From NCBI GenBank assembly GCA_021841795.1, contig JAKCDN010000097.1, positions 1 to 9,377 of the forward strand: 9,377 bases of DNA, given 5' to 3'. This document shows, one piece after another, positions 1 through 6,308 of this stretch. Position 1 is the stretch's first letter, and every line of letters starts with the position of its first letter. The notes under the pieces were generated by a model. It was given only the letters and a program-made list of their open reading frames with translations, was not told the origin of the DNA and made no database searches. This DNA is from Acidobacteriota bacterium (lineage in GTDB: Bacteria > Acidobacteriota > Terriglobia > Terriglobales > Acidobacteriaceae). The position numbers and the translations under genes are program-made.

Positions 1-1068
1 TCCGGCACCAGTGGATTCCCCAAAGGCGCGGCTTTGTCCAGCAATGCGCTGCTGGGGGCGCGCGCTTCCACTGTGCTTACCGGAGCTTTTCTGGGACCGC
101 GCGACCTTGCGCTGGTGGCTCTGCCCTGGTCGCACATCATGGCCGTAAGCATTGCTCTCTATGGTCTGATGGCGGGCATACGCGGATGCTTTCTCGACCG
201 CTTCGACGTCGATGCCGCGCTGAGCCTGGTGGAGCGTTTCGGCATAACGGCTGTTATTGGCGTACCGACGATGTTGACGCGGCTGGTGAATGCCAATCCG
301 GATCCGGCGCGGCTGGCTACGGTGCGGGTCTGGCTTTCGGCCAGCGACCATCTGCCCGCTGAGGTGCGGCAGCGTCTGCGCCGGTTCGGCGCGCTCTTCC
401 GGCTGCCCGGCGGCGCGCGCATTCCCCCGCTGCTGCTGAACGGTTACGGCATGGTGGAATTGGGCGGTCTCGCGATGATGGGCATTGAACTGCCTTTGCT
501 GCACGGGAGCGGCGATCTGTGTGTTCCCGTACCGCCGTTTCAGATTCGCGTAGTGGATGAGAGCGGGAGCGTTCTGCCGCCCGGCACGGCCGGTGAATGC
601 CAGATCCGCCGCCGCGGCGTCACCCCCCACTACTGGAAAGACAAGGGCGATACGCAGGGCATACTCACCGGGGACGGATGGCTGCGCACAGGCGATCTGG
701 CCGTGCGCAATCGTATGGGGCTCATCCGCCTGGTGGGGCGCGCGAAAGATGTGATCAAGGCAGGCGGCTACTCCGTCTATGTGCGTGAGCTGGAAGAGGC
801 CATCCTGGCCCATCCTGCCGTGGCGCGCGCCGTGGCATTCGGGCTGCCGCATCGTGAGAAAGGCGAGATTCCTGTCGCCGCGGTCGAACTGCATCCCGGC
901 GCCGCTGCGAGCGAAGCCGAACTGCTGGGCTGGTGCCGCGGCAACCTGGCCGCATATAAGGCGCCGCGGCGCATCTGGATTCTCGATGCGGGCGAACTGC
1001 CGCAGAACCACACCGGCAAGTTTCTGCGGCGCGTGCTTCAGGAACGCTTTGCCGCGCAGATAGATTGA
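1..1068 (+). CDS. AMP-dependent acyl-CoA synthetase/ligase, 5' end missing
   Basis: Adenylate-forming enzyme: ATP activates a carboxylic acid to an acyl-adenylate, usually then passed to CoA. The frame is open from base 1. The first ten visible residues, SGTSGFPKGA, are the A3 P-loop, so the N-terminal part lies upstream. A TTG at 34 is internal, not the start. In the 355 visible residues I see LPWSH (about 41-45, A4 region), NGYGMVELGG (147-156, A5), RTGD (229-232, A7), GRAKDVIKAGGY (about 246-257, A8 hinge), and HTGKFLRR with the catalytic A10 lysine at 340. The C-terminal domain is therefore complete. A5 has Val where the family normally has Thr before the Glu. The overall pattern resembles FadD-like fatty or aryl acid ligases; the substrate cannot be read. 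It converges with the hydrolase gene, 46 bp away, so it is not in that operon. Confidence 0.93.
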   Translation, partial: SGTSGFPKGAALSSNALLGARASTVLTGAFLGPRDLALVALPWSHIMAVSIALYGLMAGIRGCFLDRFDVDAALSLVERFGITAVIGVPTMLTRLVNANPDPARLATVRVWLSASDHLPAEVRQRLRRFGALFRLPGGARIPPLLLNGYGMVELGGLAMMGIELPLLHGSGDLCVPVPPFQIRVVDESGSVLPPGTAGECQIRRRGVTPHYWKDKGDTQGILTGDGWLRTGDLAVRNRMGLIRLVGRAKDVIKAGGYSVYVRELEEAILAHPAVARAVAFGLPHREKGEIPVAAVELHPGAAASEAELLGWCRGNLAAYKAPRRIWILDAGELPQNHTGKFLRRVLQERFAAQID

Positions 1069-1114
1069 TTCCGGGGGTAGCGCGTTAAAGCGGGGCAAAC
1101 CTGCGCAGCCGCGG

Positions 1115-2143
1115 TCATGCCAGGACCGGAAGAACCTCTCGGGAGGCAGCCGTCACCATCTCTCGGATCGAGTCGATTACCAGATCGGGTTGGTCGAGGT
1201 GGATCCAGTGCGCGCTCTCCATCGCAATCACCTGCCGCACATTGTTCCCGATCTTTGCCAGGCATTGCTCGGAGAGCGGCGTCGCTTTGCCCGGCGTCAG
1301 CACCAGTACAGGAATGTCGCGAATGGGATCGGCGTTTTGCATTTCGGAAACGGCGTGCGGAACCGAGGCCACATGGCGCTGCATGCCGGTATAGTACCCC
1401 GGCCTCGACCAGTGTGAAGCCACCATCGGCCAAACCTCGCGAGGCATCTTGCCTACTTCCTCGGTCACCCGTTTCAGCACGTGACGGGGGCCGGTTCCAC
1501 CAGCGGCGGCGGCGTTCCCCGACGGATTGCGCGAACCGCGCAGCAATGACGTAATGGCAAGGCGTGCCAGACCGAAGCGCGCAATCGGAATCGCGCAGGC
1601 AGACAGCTTTTTCCCGCGCTCAATCATGTACTGTTTTTCCGGGTTGAGCGGAGGCCATTCCTCGCAGCGCATCGGATCTACCAGCACCACCCCGGCGACA
1701 TCCTCCGGATACATGGTTGCATAGCGGCGCATGACCAGGCCGCCAAAGGAATGTCCCACCAGGACATACGGCGGCTTGATGCCCGCAGATTCCAGCATAG
1801 TGTGCAGTTCGAGCGAGATATTGCCCGGCGTGCGCAGGCTGCGGCAGGGACTGCTCCAGCCAAGCCCGCAGCGATCGTAGGAGGCGGTAGCGGTAAAACT
1901 GGAAACCTTCTCCTGCACGTGATGCCAGTTCAGGTTGGTAGCGGCAATCCCGGCCTCAAAGAGCACCGCCGGCTCGCCCGAACCTTTTCTCACCACATAG
2001 AGCTTCTGACCGCGCCCGATCTCCACCCAGCGGCCGTTGCCGGTGAACCGCCGCCTGTCGTGTCGGGCGCCAAGGATCTGATAGAGAAATCCCGCAGTAA
2101 GAAGGGCGGCAATCAGCAACAGAATTACAAGGGAATGGCTCAT
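1115..2143 (-). CDS. Alpha/beta hydrolase with N-terminal membrane anchor
   Basis: Predicted serine hydrolase of the alpha/beta fold (esterase, lipase or similar), 342 residues. Residues 4-24 are a hydrophobic helix followed by a basic stretch (ARHDRRR), so it is probably an inner-membrane-anchored or secreted enzyme. The nucleophile elbow is GHSFGG with Ser132. Phe63-Gly65 (FEAG) is the likely oxyanion-loop region, YDRCGLGWS (89-97) is typical of the family, and the likely catalytic His is 312 in SAHWIHLDQP. The catalytic acid is less clear: the usual post-strand-7 site reads LTPGKATPL and lacks Asp, so Asp156 in LVDP is a candidate. The ATG is preceded by GAGGA with a 6-base spacer, and its ATGA overlaps the stop of the upstream 77-residue ORF, which implies translational coupling. 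The substrate is unknown. Confidence 0.9.
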   Translation of the reverse strand: MSHSLVILLLIAALLTAGFLYQILGARHDRRRFTGNGRWVEIGRGQKLYVVRKGSGEPAVLFEAGIAATNLNWHHVQEKVSSFTATASYDRCGLGWSSPCRSLRTPGNISLELHTMLESAGIKPPYVLVGHSFGGLVMRRYATMYPEDVAGVVLVDPMRCEEWPPLNPEKQYMIERGKKLSACAIPIARFGLARLAITSLLRGSRNPSGNAAAAGGTGPRHVLKRVTEEVGKMPREVWPMVASHWSRPGYYTGMQRHVASVPHAVSEMQNADPIRDIPVLVLTPGKATPLSEQCLAKIGNNVRQVIAMESAHWIHLDQPDLVIDSIREMVTAASREVLPVLA

Positions 2144-2373
2144 TGACGGTCCTCGAATCGATTGATTTGCCCGGGCTGGAGATGGCGGATGCGCAGTTGG
2201 ATCTGCGCGCCACCGCGTCTGGAGCCTGTGCGCGCGAGCTCAGCGCCGATGCTTCTTGCTGCCTCCGCATGCAGGGTAGAGCCGGGCTGACCGCAACCGC
2301 GCAACGCGAATCCGGCAAAAGCCTTCATACTGCGCGGCGGCATGACGATCCGAAGCACGAGGACCGGCTTCAT
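2140..2373 (-). CDS. Hypothetical small protein (77 aa) in coupled operon
   Basis: I do not recognise this protein. Its ATG overlaps the ABC ATPase stop (ATGA) and its stop overlaps the hydrolase start (ATGA), so it fills the gap between them exactly. A good Shine-Dalgarno, GGAAGGA at 2387-2381, sits 7 bases upstream, although those bases also encode Gly-Arg near the end of the ATPase. By hand count about 70% of its third codon positions are G or C against about 54% of second positions, weakly consistent with coding. The product is basic, with a hydrophobic start (MKPVLVLRIVM), one Cys and an Arg-rich second half; there is no clear membrane helix or known motif. Alternatively it is a non-coding spacer that happens to be open. 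The two overlaps and the ribosome-binding site make translation plausible. Confidence 0.5.
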   Translation of the reverse strand: MKPVLVLRIVMPPRSMKAFAGFALRGCGQPGSTLHAEAARSIGAELARTGSRRGGAQIQLRIRHLQPGQINRFEDRQ

Positions 2374-3035
2374 GACGCGATCCTTCCATCGTGAATGCGA
2401 ATGTGCCGCGGCGCGGCGCGCGCAATCTCGTCCTCATGCGTCACCACGATCAGCGTCATGCCGTGCTTCTTCTGAATGCCGGTAAGAATCTCCATAATGC
2501 GGGCGGAGTTGGCGCTGTCGAGGTTCCCGGTAGGCTCGTCGGCCAGCAGGATCTCGGGCTGATTGGCCAGCGCGCGCGCAATGGCGACACGCTGCCGTTC
2601 ACCTGCCGAGAGCTTGTTGGGATGCTGATCCATGCGGTGTTCCATGCCCATCTCGCGCAACAGCGCCTCGGCCCGCTCACCGCGGTTTCCACTGCAGCTC
2701 CTTGACGCCAGCATGGGCGCCTGCACGTTCTCCACGGCACGCAGGGTAGGAAGCAGGTAGAACGCCTGAAAAATAAAGCCGACATGAGCGCTGCGATATG
2801 TATCCAGGTCGATGGAAGCGCCCAGGGGAGCGTTCCGGAACAGGACACTGCCACTGCTCGGCGTATCGAGCCCCCCGAGCAGATGCAGAAGGGTGGATTT
2901 GCCGCTGCCGCTATGACCGCTGATGGCCACAAATTCGCCCGCCTCAATGGAAAGGTCGACGCCGCGCAACGCCTCGATGCGCCCCTCGTCATAGCTCTTG
3001 CGCAGGTTGCGCACCTCAAGAATAGGGCCATTCAT
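2370..3035 (-). CDS. ABC transporter ATP-binding protein, LolD/MacB type
   Basis: Cytoplasmic ATPase of a type VII (MacB/LolCDE/FtsE-like) ABC transporter, 221 residues, the normal length for a stand-alone LolD-like subunit. Visible motifs: Walker A GHSGSGKST (40-48), Q-loop Gln90 in IFQAFYLLP, signature LSAGERQRVAIARAL (142-156), Walker B ILLADE (162-167) followed by PTGNLDS, and H-loop His200 in VVTHE. Everything needed for ATP hydrolysis is present; the signature is LSAGE rather than LSGGQ, a variation of the kind seen in LolD-like proteins. The start is supported by GGAGGG at 3049-3044 with an 8-base spacer. The likely partner is the permease at 4800-5933, separated from it by the glycosyltransferase gene. 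The gene is coupled downstream by ATGA to the small ORF. No MacA-like adaptor or TolC-like protein is in the window. Confidence 0.95.
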   Translation of the reverse strand: MNGPILEVRNLRKSYDEGRIEALRGVDLSIEAGEFVAISGHSGSGKSTLLHLLGGLDTPSSGSVLFRNAPLGASIDLDTYRSAHVGFIFQAFYLLPTLRAVENVQAPMLASRSCSGNRGERAEALLREMGMEHRMDQHPNKLSAGERQRVAIARALANQPEILLADEPTGNLDSANSARIMEILTGIQKKHGMTLIVVTHEDEIARAAPRHIRIHDGRIAS

Positions 3036-3091
3036 GCCGCAATCCCTCCAACGGGAAAAGACGCGGCGCGCTGCCCCAAACGCGCACCGTC

Positions 3092-3107
3092 TGCAGGCTC
3101 GCCTGCA
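3092..3107. promoter_or_regulatory. Operator-like palindrome upstream of ABC ATPase
   Basis: TGCAGGC and its exact reverse complement GCCTGCA are separated by 2 bases. The near-continuous dyad is centred about 65 bases upstream of the ATPase ATG, a plausible place for a dimeric regulator to bind. The 2-base spacer makes a DNA operator likelier than an RNA hairpin. No regulator gene is nearby and chance occurrence in GC-rich DNA is possible. Confidence 0.25.
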
Positions 3108-3305
3108 TGGAGCCTCGCCGGGGTCCTTGGACGCCTTTTGCCGGAAAAACGAAAGATAACTACTTGAAAGGATTGATGATATGTCATGCCTAGCTTATTC
3201 GCCCGAAACCGACTACCTGCAGGGGGATCGAATTGAGTGTATTCGGCGCGCCGGAGCGTGTCTATGGAAAAGTTAGGTATCAGACTCCTCCAGACGCCGC
3301 GCCGA

Positions 3306-3332
3306 GCCGTCCGGGTGCGTATGTTGGACGGC
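3306..3332 (-). repeat. Inverted repeat downstream of glycosyltransferase (possible 3' hairpin)
   Basis: GCCGTCC (3306-3312) and GGACGGC (3326-3332) are perfect reverse complements around a 13-base loop. The element begins about 30 bases past the glycosyltransferase stop in the minus direction, where a transcript 3' hairpin would lie. No U-tract follows in that direction, so it is not a canonical intrinsic terminator. It could be a factor-dependent terminator element or an mRNA-stabilising hairpin. Confidence 0.35.
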
Positions 3333-3362
3333 ATGAGCGCAAAAACGTCGCAGCAAGGCGGT

Positions 3363-4649
3363 TCAGGCCTGCGGGCGGACCAGGGATTCGACCGGTCGGA
3401 GCTTCAAAACCTGCTCGATGAGGTCTGCCGCACGGCCGGGCCCGTCCATCTGTTGGATGGCTGTTTGCAGGCCCCGGGCTGCCTGGCGATATCGCGGTTC
3501 TTCGAGAACCTGCCGGACCGCGGCGCGAAGCCGGGCGGAAGTCAGACGATGGCGCGAGACCACAACCCCTGCTCCACGCGCTTTGAGCCGGGCCGCCACG
3601 CCCGGCTGATCGTTGCCCAGGGGAATGGCGACCAGCGGAATCCCCTCCGAGAGCGACTCCAGCACCGTATTGAGGCCGGCATGGGTGATCACCAGAGCGG
3701 CCTTCTTCAGGACTTCCAGCTGGGGCGCAAAGCCCACGACCACAGGTGCGCCGGCCAGTTCACCCAGTTGAGCGGGAGCCAGGCCGCCGCCCAGCGCGAT
3801 CACGAGCTGCGCGTCCAGGCCCGCGCAGGCGTCGGCAATCTTCCTGAAGATCTTCTCCGAGCCATTCTGGAAGGTTCCCAGTGACGCGTAAATAAGCGGC
3901 CTGCCATCCAGGCGCTCCCAGGGGAACTCGATCGCGGGACGCTGTTGCGCGTGGACGAAGGGCCCGGTGTAGTGGAGGCCTGCGGGCTTGTGGCCGCGCA
4001 GAGAAAACTCCAGGGCCTCGGGCAACTGGGTAATCTGCGCCAGCGGCGACAGGCCGTCCTCGGGGCGCAGATGAGGGGTTAGCCCCCAGGCCTCACGCTG
4101 GACGTTGACATCGCGGAAGATGGGAGATCCCATCCACAGAAGCATTTGAATGGCAAGGCGATTCCGCAGACGGCCGAGCGGATCTTCTTTTGCCGCCCAT
4201 CCCAGCCAGAAAGGCGGAAAACGGTCGTCGTGCACCAGCGGGGGCAGCAGGGCGATTGAAATCCAGGGAAGGCCCAGGTAGTCTCCAACGCTGCCGGCAA
4301 AATCCGCCTCATCGACCAGCAGGGCGTCCACGCCGGCGGCGCGCACCGCCTTGGGGCCGTCGCGCAGAACCATGCGCGCGGAATCTCTCACCCGCTGCAG
4401 CGTAAAGCGAAGCGCCTCCACCCCTTTGAGCCTGGCCATGCGCTCATCCAGCTTCCCTAACGAGCCGAGCGGATAGTCTTCGGCGCCAATGCAATGAAAG
4501 CTGATTCCGGCGTCTCTCACCCGCTCTTCGGTGTCGGCGATCCCGAATAGGACGACCTGATGGCCCCTCAGTTCCAGGGAGTGCGCCAGCGCAGTCATCG
4601 GATTCAGATGCCCGGTGGCCGGGAAGCAGAATGCTCCAAATTTTGTCAT
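3363..4649 (-). CDS. Family-1 glycosyltransferase, MGT/CrtX-like
   Basis: Predicted cytosolic GT-B glycosyltransferase, 428 residues, transferring a sugar from a nucleotide-sugar donor to a small hydrophobic acceptor. The N-terminal acceptor domain begins with FPATGHLNP; His14 is the expected catalytic base, and Asp113 in LLVDEADF is a likely partner. Residues 253-263 (IYASLGTFQNG) start the donor domain. The donor-binding signature lies at about 319-355, with THAG (His323), Glu331, and GNDQPGVAARL where Asp348-Gln349 would contact the sugar. This is the pattern of the macrolide glycosyltransferase/zeaxanthin glucosyltransferase group. The ribosome-binding site is weak (purine-rich AAAGAGAG just before ATG). 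It lies between the permease and ATPase genes of a probable single transporter, suggesting the glycosylated product may be exported. Lipid, carotenoid, polyketide and antibiotic acceptors all remain possible. Confidence 0.93.
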   Translation of the reverse strand: MTKFGAFCFPATGHLNPMTALAHSLELRGHQVVLFGIADTEERVRDAGISFHCIGAEDYPLGSLGKLDERMARLKGVEALRFTLQRVRDSARMVLRDGPKAVRAAGVDALLVDEADFAGSVGDYLGLPWISIALLPPLVHDDRFPPFWLGWAAKEDPLGRLRNRLAIQMLLWMGSPIFRDVNVQREAWGLTPHLRPEDGLSPLAQITQLPEALEFSLRGHKPAGLHYTGPFVHAQQRPAIEFPWERLDGRPLIYASLGTFQNGSEKIFRKIADACAGLDAQLVIALGGGLAPAQLGELAGAPVVVGFAPQLEVLKKAALVITHAGLNTVLESLSEGIPLVAIPLGNDQPGVAARLKARGAGVVVSRHRLTSARLRAAVRQVLEEPRYRQAARGLQTAIQQMDGPGRAADLIEQVLKLRPVESLVRPQA

Positions 4650-4799
4650 GTCTCTCTTTGATCGTGTACGGAGCGGATTTCCCGTCCGCCGTTGTCCCCT
4701 TGCCCAGATTCAAGGTGCCCGCGCGCCCTCGGCGCAACTGTGAAGTCCGGCAGCGCCGAGGGCGACGGCCCCACCCAGGCAGCTCCGGGATGAGAACCG
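4650..4799. other. 150-bp spacer between permease and glycosyltransferase
   Basis: Both flanking genes read on the minus strand. No coding region is supported. The main content is the strong 12-bp inverted repeat at 4724-4764, between the permease stop and the glycosyltransferase start. I saw no clear promoter hexamers on the minus strand. Confidence 0.6.
4724..4764. repeat. Perfect 12-bp inverted repeat, intra-cluster stem-loop
   Basis: CGCCCTCGGCGC (4724-4735) and GCGCCGAGGGCG (4753-4764) are exact reverse complements with a 17-base loop. The stem would be very stable, with eleven G-C pairs out of twelve. Neither orientation has a following T-run, so it is not a classic intrinsic terminator. 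In the minus-strand transcript it lies about 35 bases after the permease stop and about 75 before the glycosyltransferase start. It could stabilise or attenuate message, reduce read-through, or be one copy of a dispersed palindromic element. Confidence 0.65.
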
Positions 4800-5933
4800 C
4801 TAATCGCACCGAAGCGCATCCACCGGTGAGAGTTGCCCTGCGCGCCAGGCCGGAAGCGCCCCGGCAAGCAGCCCGGACAGGATTGCCACTCCCAGCGCGG
4901 TCACCAGCAGTTGCCAGTGCAGCGTTGCGGCAAAGAAGCTGGCGGTCTGCGGCAGGGCTGCCAGCACGCGCAGAGCACACCATCCTAGCCCGATTCCCAG
5001 AAGCCCCCCGCCCAGTCCCAGCAAAGCAGCTTCGGTTTCAATGTGCGCCAGCACCTGCCATCGCTTCCAGCCCAGCGCGCGCAGAATGCCGATCTCCCTG
5101 GTGCGCTCGAAGACAGACATGGCCATGGTGTTGGCGATGCCCAGGATACCGATGATGAGGGCAAGCAGAGAAGTTCCCCAGGCAAACGACTGTGCCACCT
5201 TGACGAACTGATTGTCGCGGGCGCGCTCGGCGGCAGGCACAGCGCGTACCCCCGGCAGCGCGTCCTGAATCGCAGCCTGGGAGCGCCTCAGATATTTCTC
5301 CGGCGACTCGCCCGCCGGCGCCGGACGCAGACGCACGTCAATGGTTGAGACCTTCCCGACCATCCCGCTCAGACTCTGCAACTGGCCGAGCGGCATGACG
5401 ATTGCCGCTGCCTCCAGTGTGGACGCGGCATGATAGATCGCCGTCACCTTGAACTCCGCGCCCTGAAGCTCAATCGTGTCGCCCGGTTTCTTGTTCAGAT
5501 CCTGCGCCAGCAGATCTCCGAGCATGACTTCAGGCTGGCCATCGCGCACCATGCGCCCGGCCATGATCTTCAGGGAATGAAATTCAAAGGCATCGGAGTT
5601 CCAGCCGTAAACCAGTGCGTTGACTTCAGGAGTCACATCCATCAGGTTGAAGATGGTAGGCGATACCTGCGCCACCATCGGCAGCGCCCTGAGCCTTACC
5701 GCGGCGGACTCGTCCAGGGTCGTGTTCAGAAAGCTGCCCTGAATCACCGAGATGTCTGTGCCGCTGCTGGTGTAAATGCGAAACCACTGCTGCTCGAACG
5801 CGGTCGAAAATCCTACCAGCCCGACCAGCGCACCCACTCCCATGCCGATTCCAAAAAGCGTCAGCAGGGATCTCAGGCGCCGACGCCGGAGATTCTTCAG
5901 CACATATCCGATGAACGATAACGACGTGGTCAT
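4800..5933 (-). CDS. ABC transporter permease, FtsX/MacB family
   Basis: Inner-membrane subunit of a type VII ABC transporter, 377 residues, the size of stand-alone LolC/DevC-like permeases; it has no fused ATPase domain. It has a basic cytoplasmic start (KNLRRRRLRS, 13-22), TM1 about 23-45, a periplasmic MacB_PCD-like domain about 46-250, then TM2 about 252-274, TM3 about 301-325 and TM4 about 341-362. ERTREIGILRALGWKR (276-291) is the conserved coupling segment after TM2, and PAWRAGQLSPVDALR at the C terminus is typical. Such proteins transmit ATPase motion to the periplasm (mechanotransmission) rather than forming a conventional pore. No good Shine-Dalgarno precedes the ATG; an in-frame stop lies ten codons upstream and there is no better start. 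Substrate unknown. Confidence 0.94.
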   Translation of the reverse strand: MTTSLSFIGYVLKNLRRRRLRSLLTLFGIGMGVGALVGLVGFSTAFEQQWFRIYTSSGTDISVIQGSFLNTTLDESAAVRLRALPMVAQVSPTIFNLMDVTPEVNALVYGWNSDAFEFHSLKIMAGRMVRDGQPEVMLGDLLAQDLNKKPGDTIELQGAEFKVTAIYHAASTLEAAAIVMPLGQLQSLSGMVGKVSTIDVRLRPAPAGESPEKYLRRSQAAIQDALPGVRAVPAAERARDNQFVKVAQSFAWGTSLLALIIGILGIANTMAMSVFERTREIGILRALGWKRWQVLAHIETEAALLGLGGGLLGIGLGWCALRVLAALPQTASFFAATLHWQLLVTALGVAILSGLLAGALPAWRAGQLSPVDALRCD

Positions 5934-6106
5934 GGAATCGGAGGCTTTCTTCAGTTTTAGTTACAAGTTCAGAGGGAACGATCTTGCCGGGGCAGCGATC
6001 GACGCCACATCCAGAATATGAGGTCAGGCGAGCGGTTTCCAAATCGGCCTCCTGAATCCCTCTGCCAGCTTCGCCACCGGGCAGCGCCAAAAGGCCTGTT
6101 CAGCCA

Positions 6107-6125
6107 CTCCGGCACGGCGCCGGAG
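6107..6125. repeat. 7-bp inverted repeat in divergent region
   Basis: CTCCGGC (6107-6113) and GCCGGAG (6119-6125) are perfect reverse complements around a 5-base loop. No T-run follows on either side. It may be an operator or a hairpin in a 5' leader; in a GC-rich spacer a chance match is also possible. Confidence 0.25.
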
Positions 6126-6226
6126 ATCAGGAAATGCATCTCCTCGTCTGACCCGGCCTGTCAGCGGAACCGGCAAGCCGGCAAACGGCAGGAAGACCGG
6201 CCGGACTGGATCGGAACTGAAGCGAA

Positions 6227-6232
6227 TACAAT
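6227..6232 (+). promoter_or_regulatory. Weak -10 candidate for GH54 gene
   Basis: TACAAT differs from the sigma-70 -10 consensus at one base and lies 77 bases before the GH54 start codon. No good -35 is present at normal spacing (the best is CGGACT with a 19-base gap), so this rests on one hexamer. Confidence 0.2.
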
Positions 6233-6308
6233 GTGAGTCGCGAGGATCGGCGGCAAATCGACCTCATCAAAATGCCCCGTGGAATCTGGCCGGGCGGACA
6301 GGATCAGA

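Larger units (their letters stand above)
3036..3362. other. 327-bp gap between glycosyltransferase and ABC ATPase genes
   Basis: No gene is supported here. The middle (about 3130-3290) is more AT-rich than its surroundings, as expected for a promoter region of the downstream ATPase-hydrolase unit, but I could not find a convincing -35/-10 pair. It holds two perfect 7-bp inverted repeats (3092-3107 and 3306-3332, listed separately). A 100-codon minus-strand frame spans most of it and was rejected. Confidence 0.6.
5934..6308. other. 375-bp divergent intergenic region
   Basis: It separates the minus-strand permease gene from the plus-strand GH54 gene, so it should hold promoters for both. Short open frames exist but lack ribosome-binding sites and protein-like composition. 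I see a weak plus-strand -10 candidate (6227-6232) and a GC-rich 7-bp inverted repeat (6107-6125); nothing convincing for the minus-strand promoter. Confidence 0.6.

Noticed and set aside
1069..1114. Possible bidirectional terminator between the converging ligase and hydrolase genes
   Set aside because: The 46-bp gap has only a short self-complementary CTGCGCAG and no stable stem with a T-run.
3032..3334. 100-codon minus-strand frame ending with an ATGA overlap on the ATPase start
   Set aside because: The translation is Arg/Pro-rich at the ends with an AT-rich middle, resembles nothing known, and the frame covers probable regulatory sequence. The ATGA only needs an A after the ATPase start codon, so it is weak evidence alone.
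3237..3884. 215-codon plus-strand open frame
   Set aside because: It is antisense to the C-terminal half of the glycosyltransferase, including its donor-binding signature. No ribosome-binding site or known domain.
5934..6010. Minus-strand sigma-70 promoter for the permease
   Set aside because: AT-rich stretches are present but no -35/-10 pair has acceptable match and spacing.
6018..6236. 72-codon plus-strand frame before the GH54 gene
   Set aside because: No Shine-Dalgarno, low-complexity basic translation, and it lies in the divergent promoter region.
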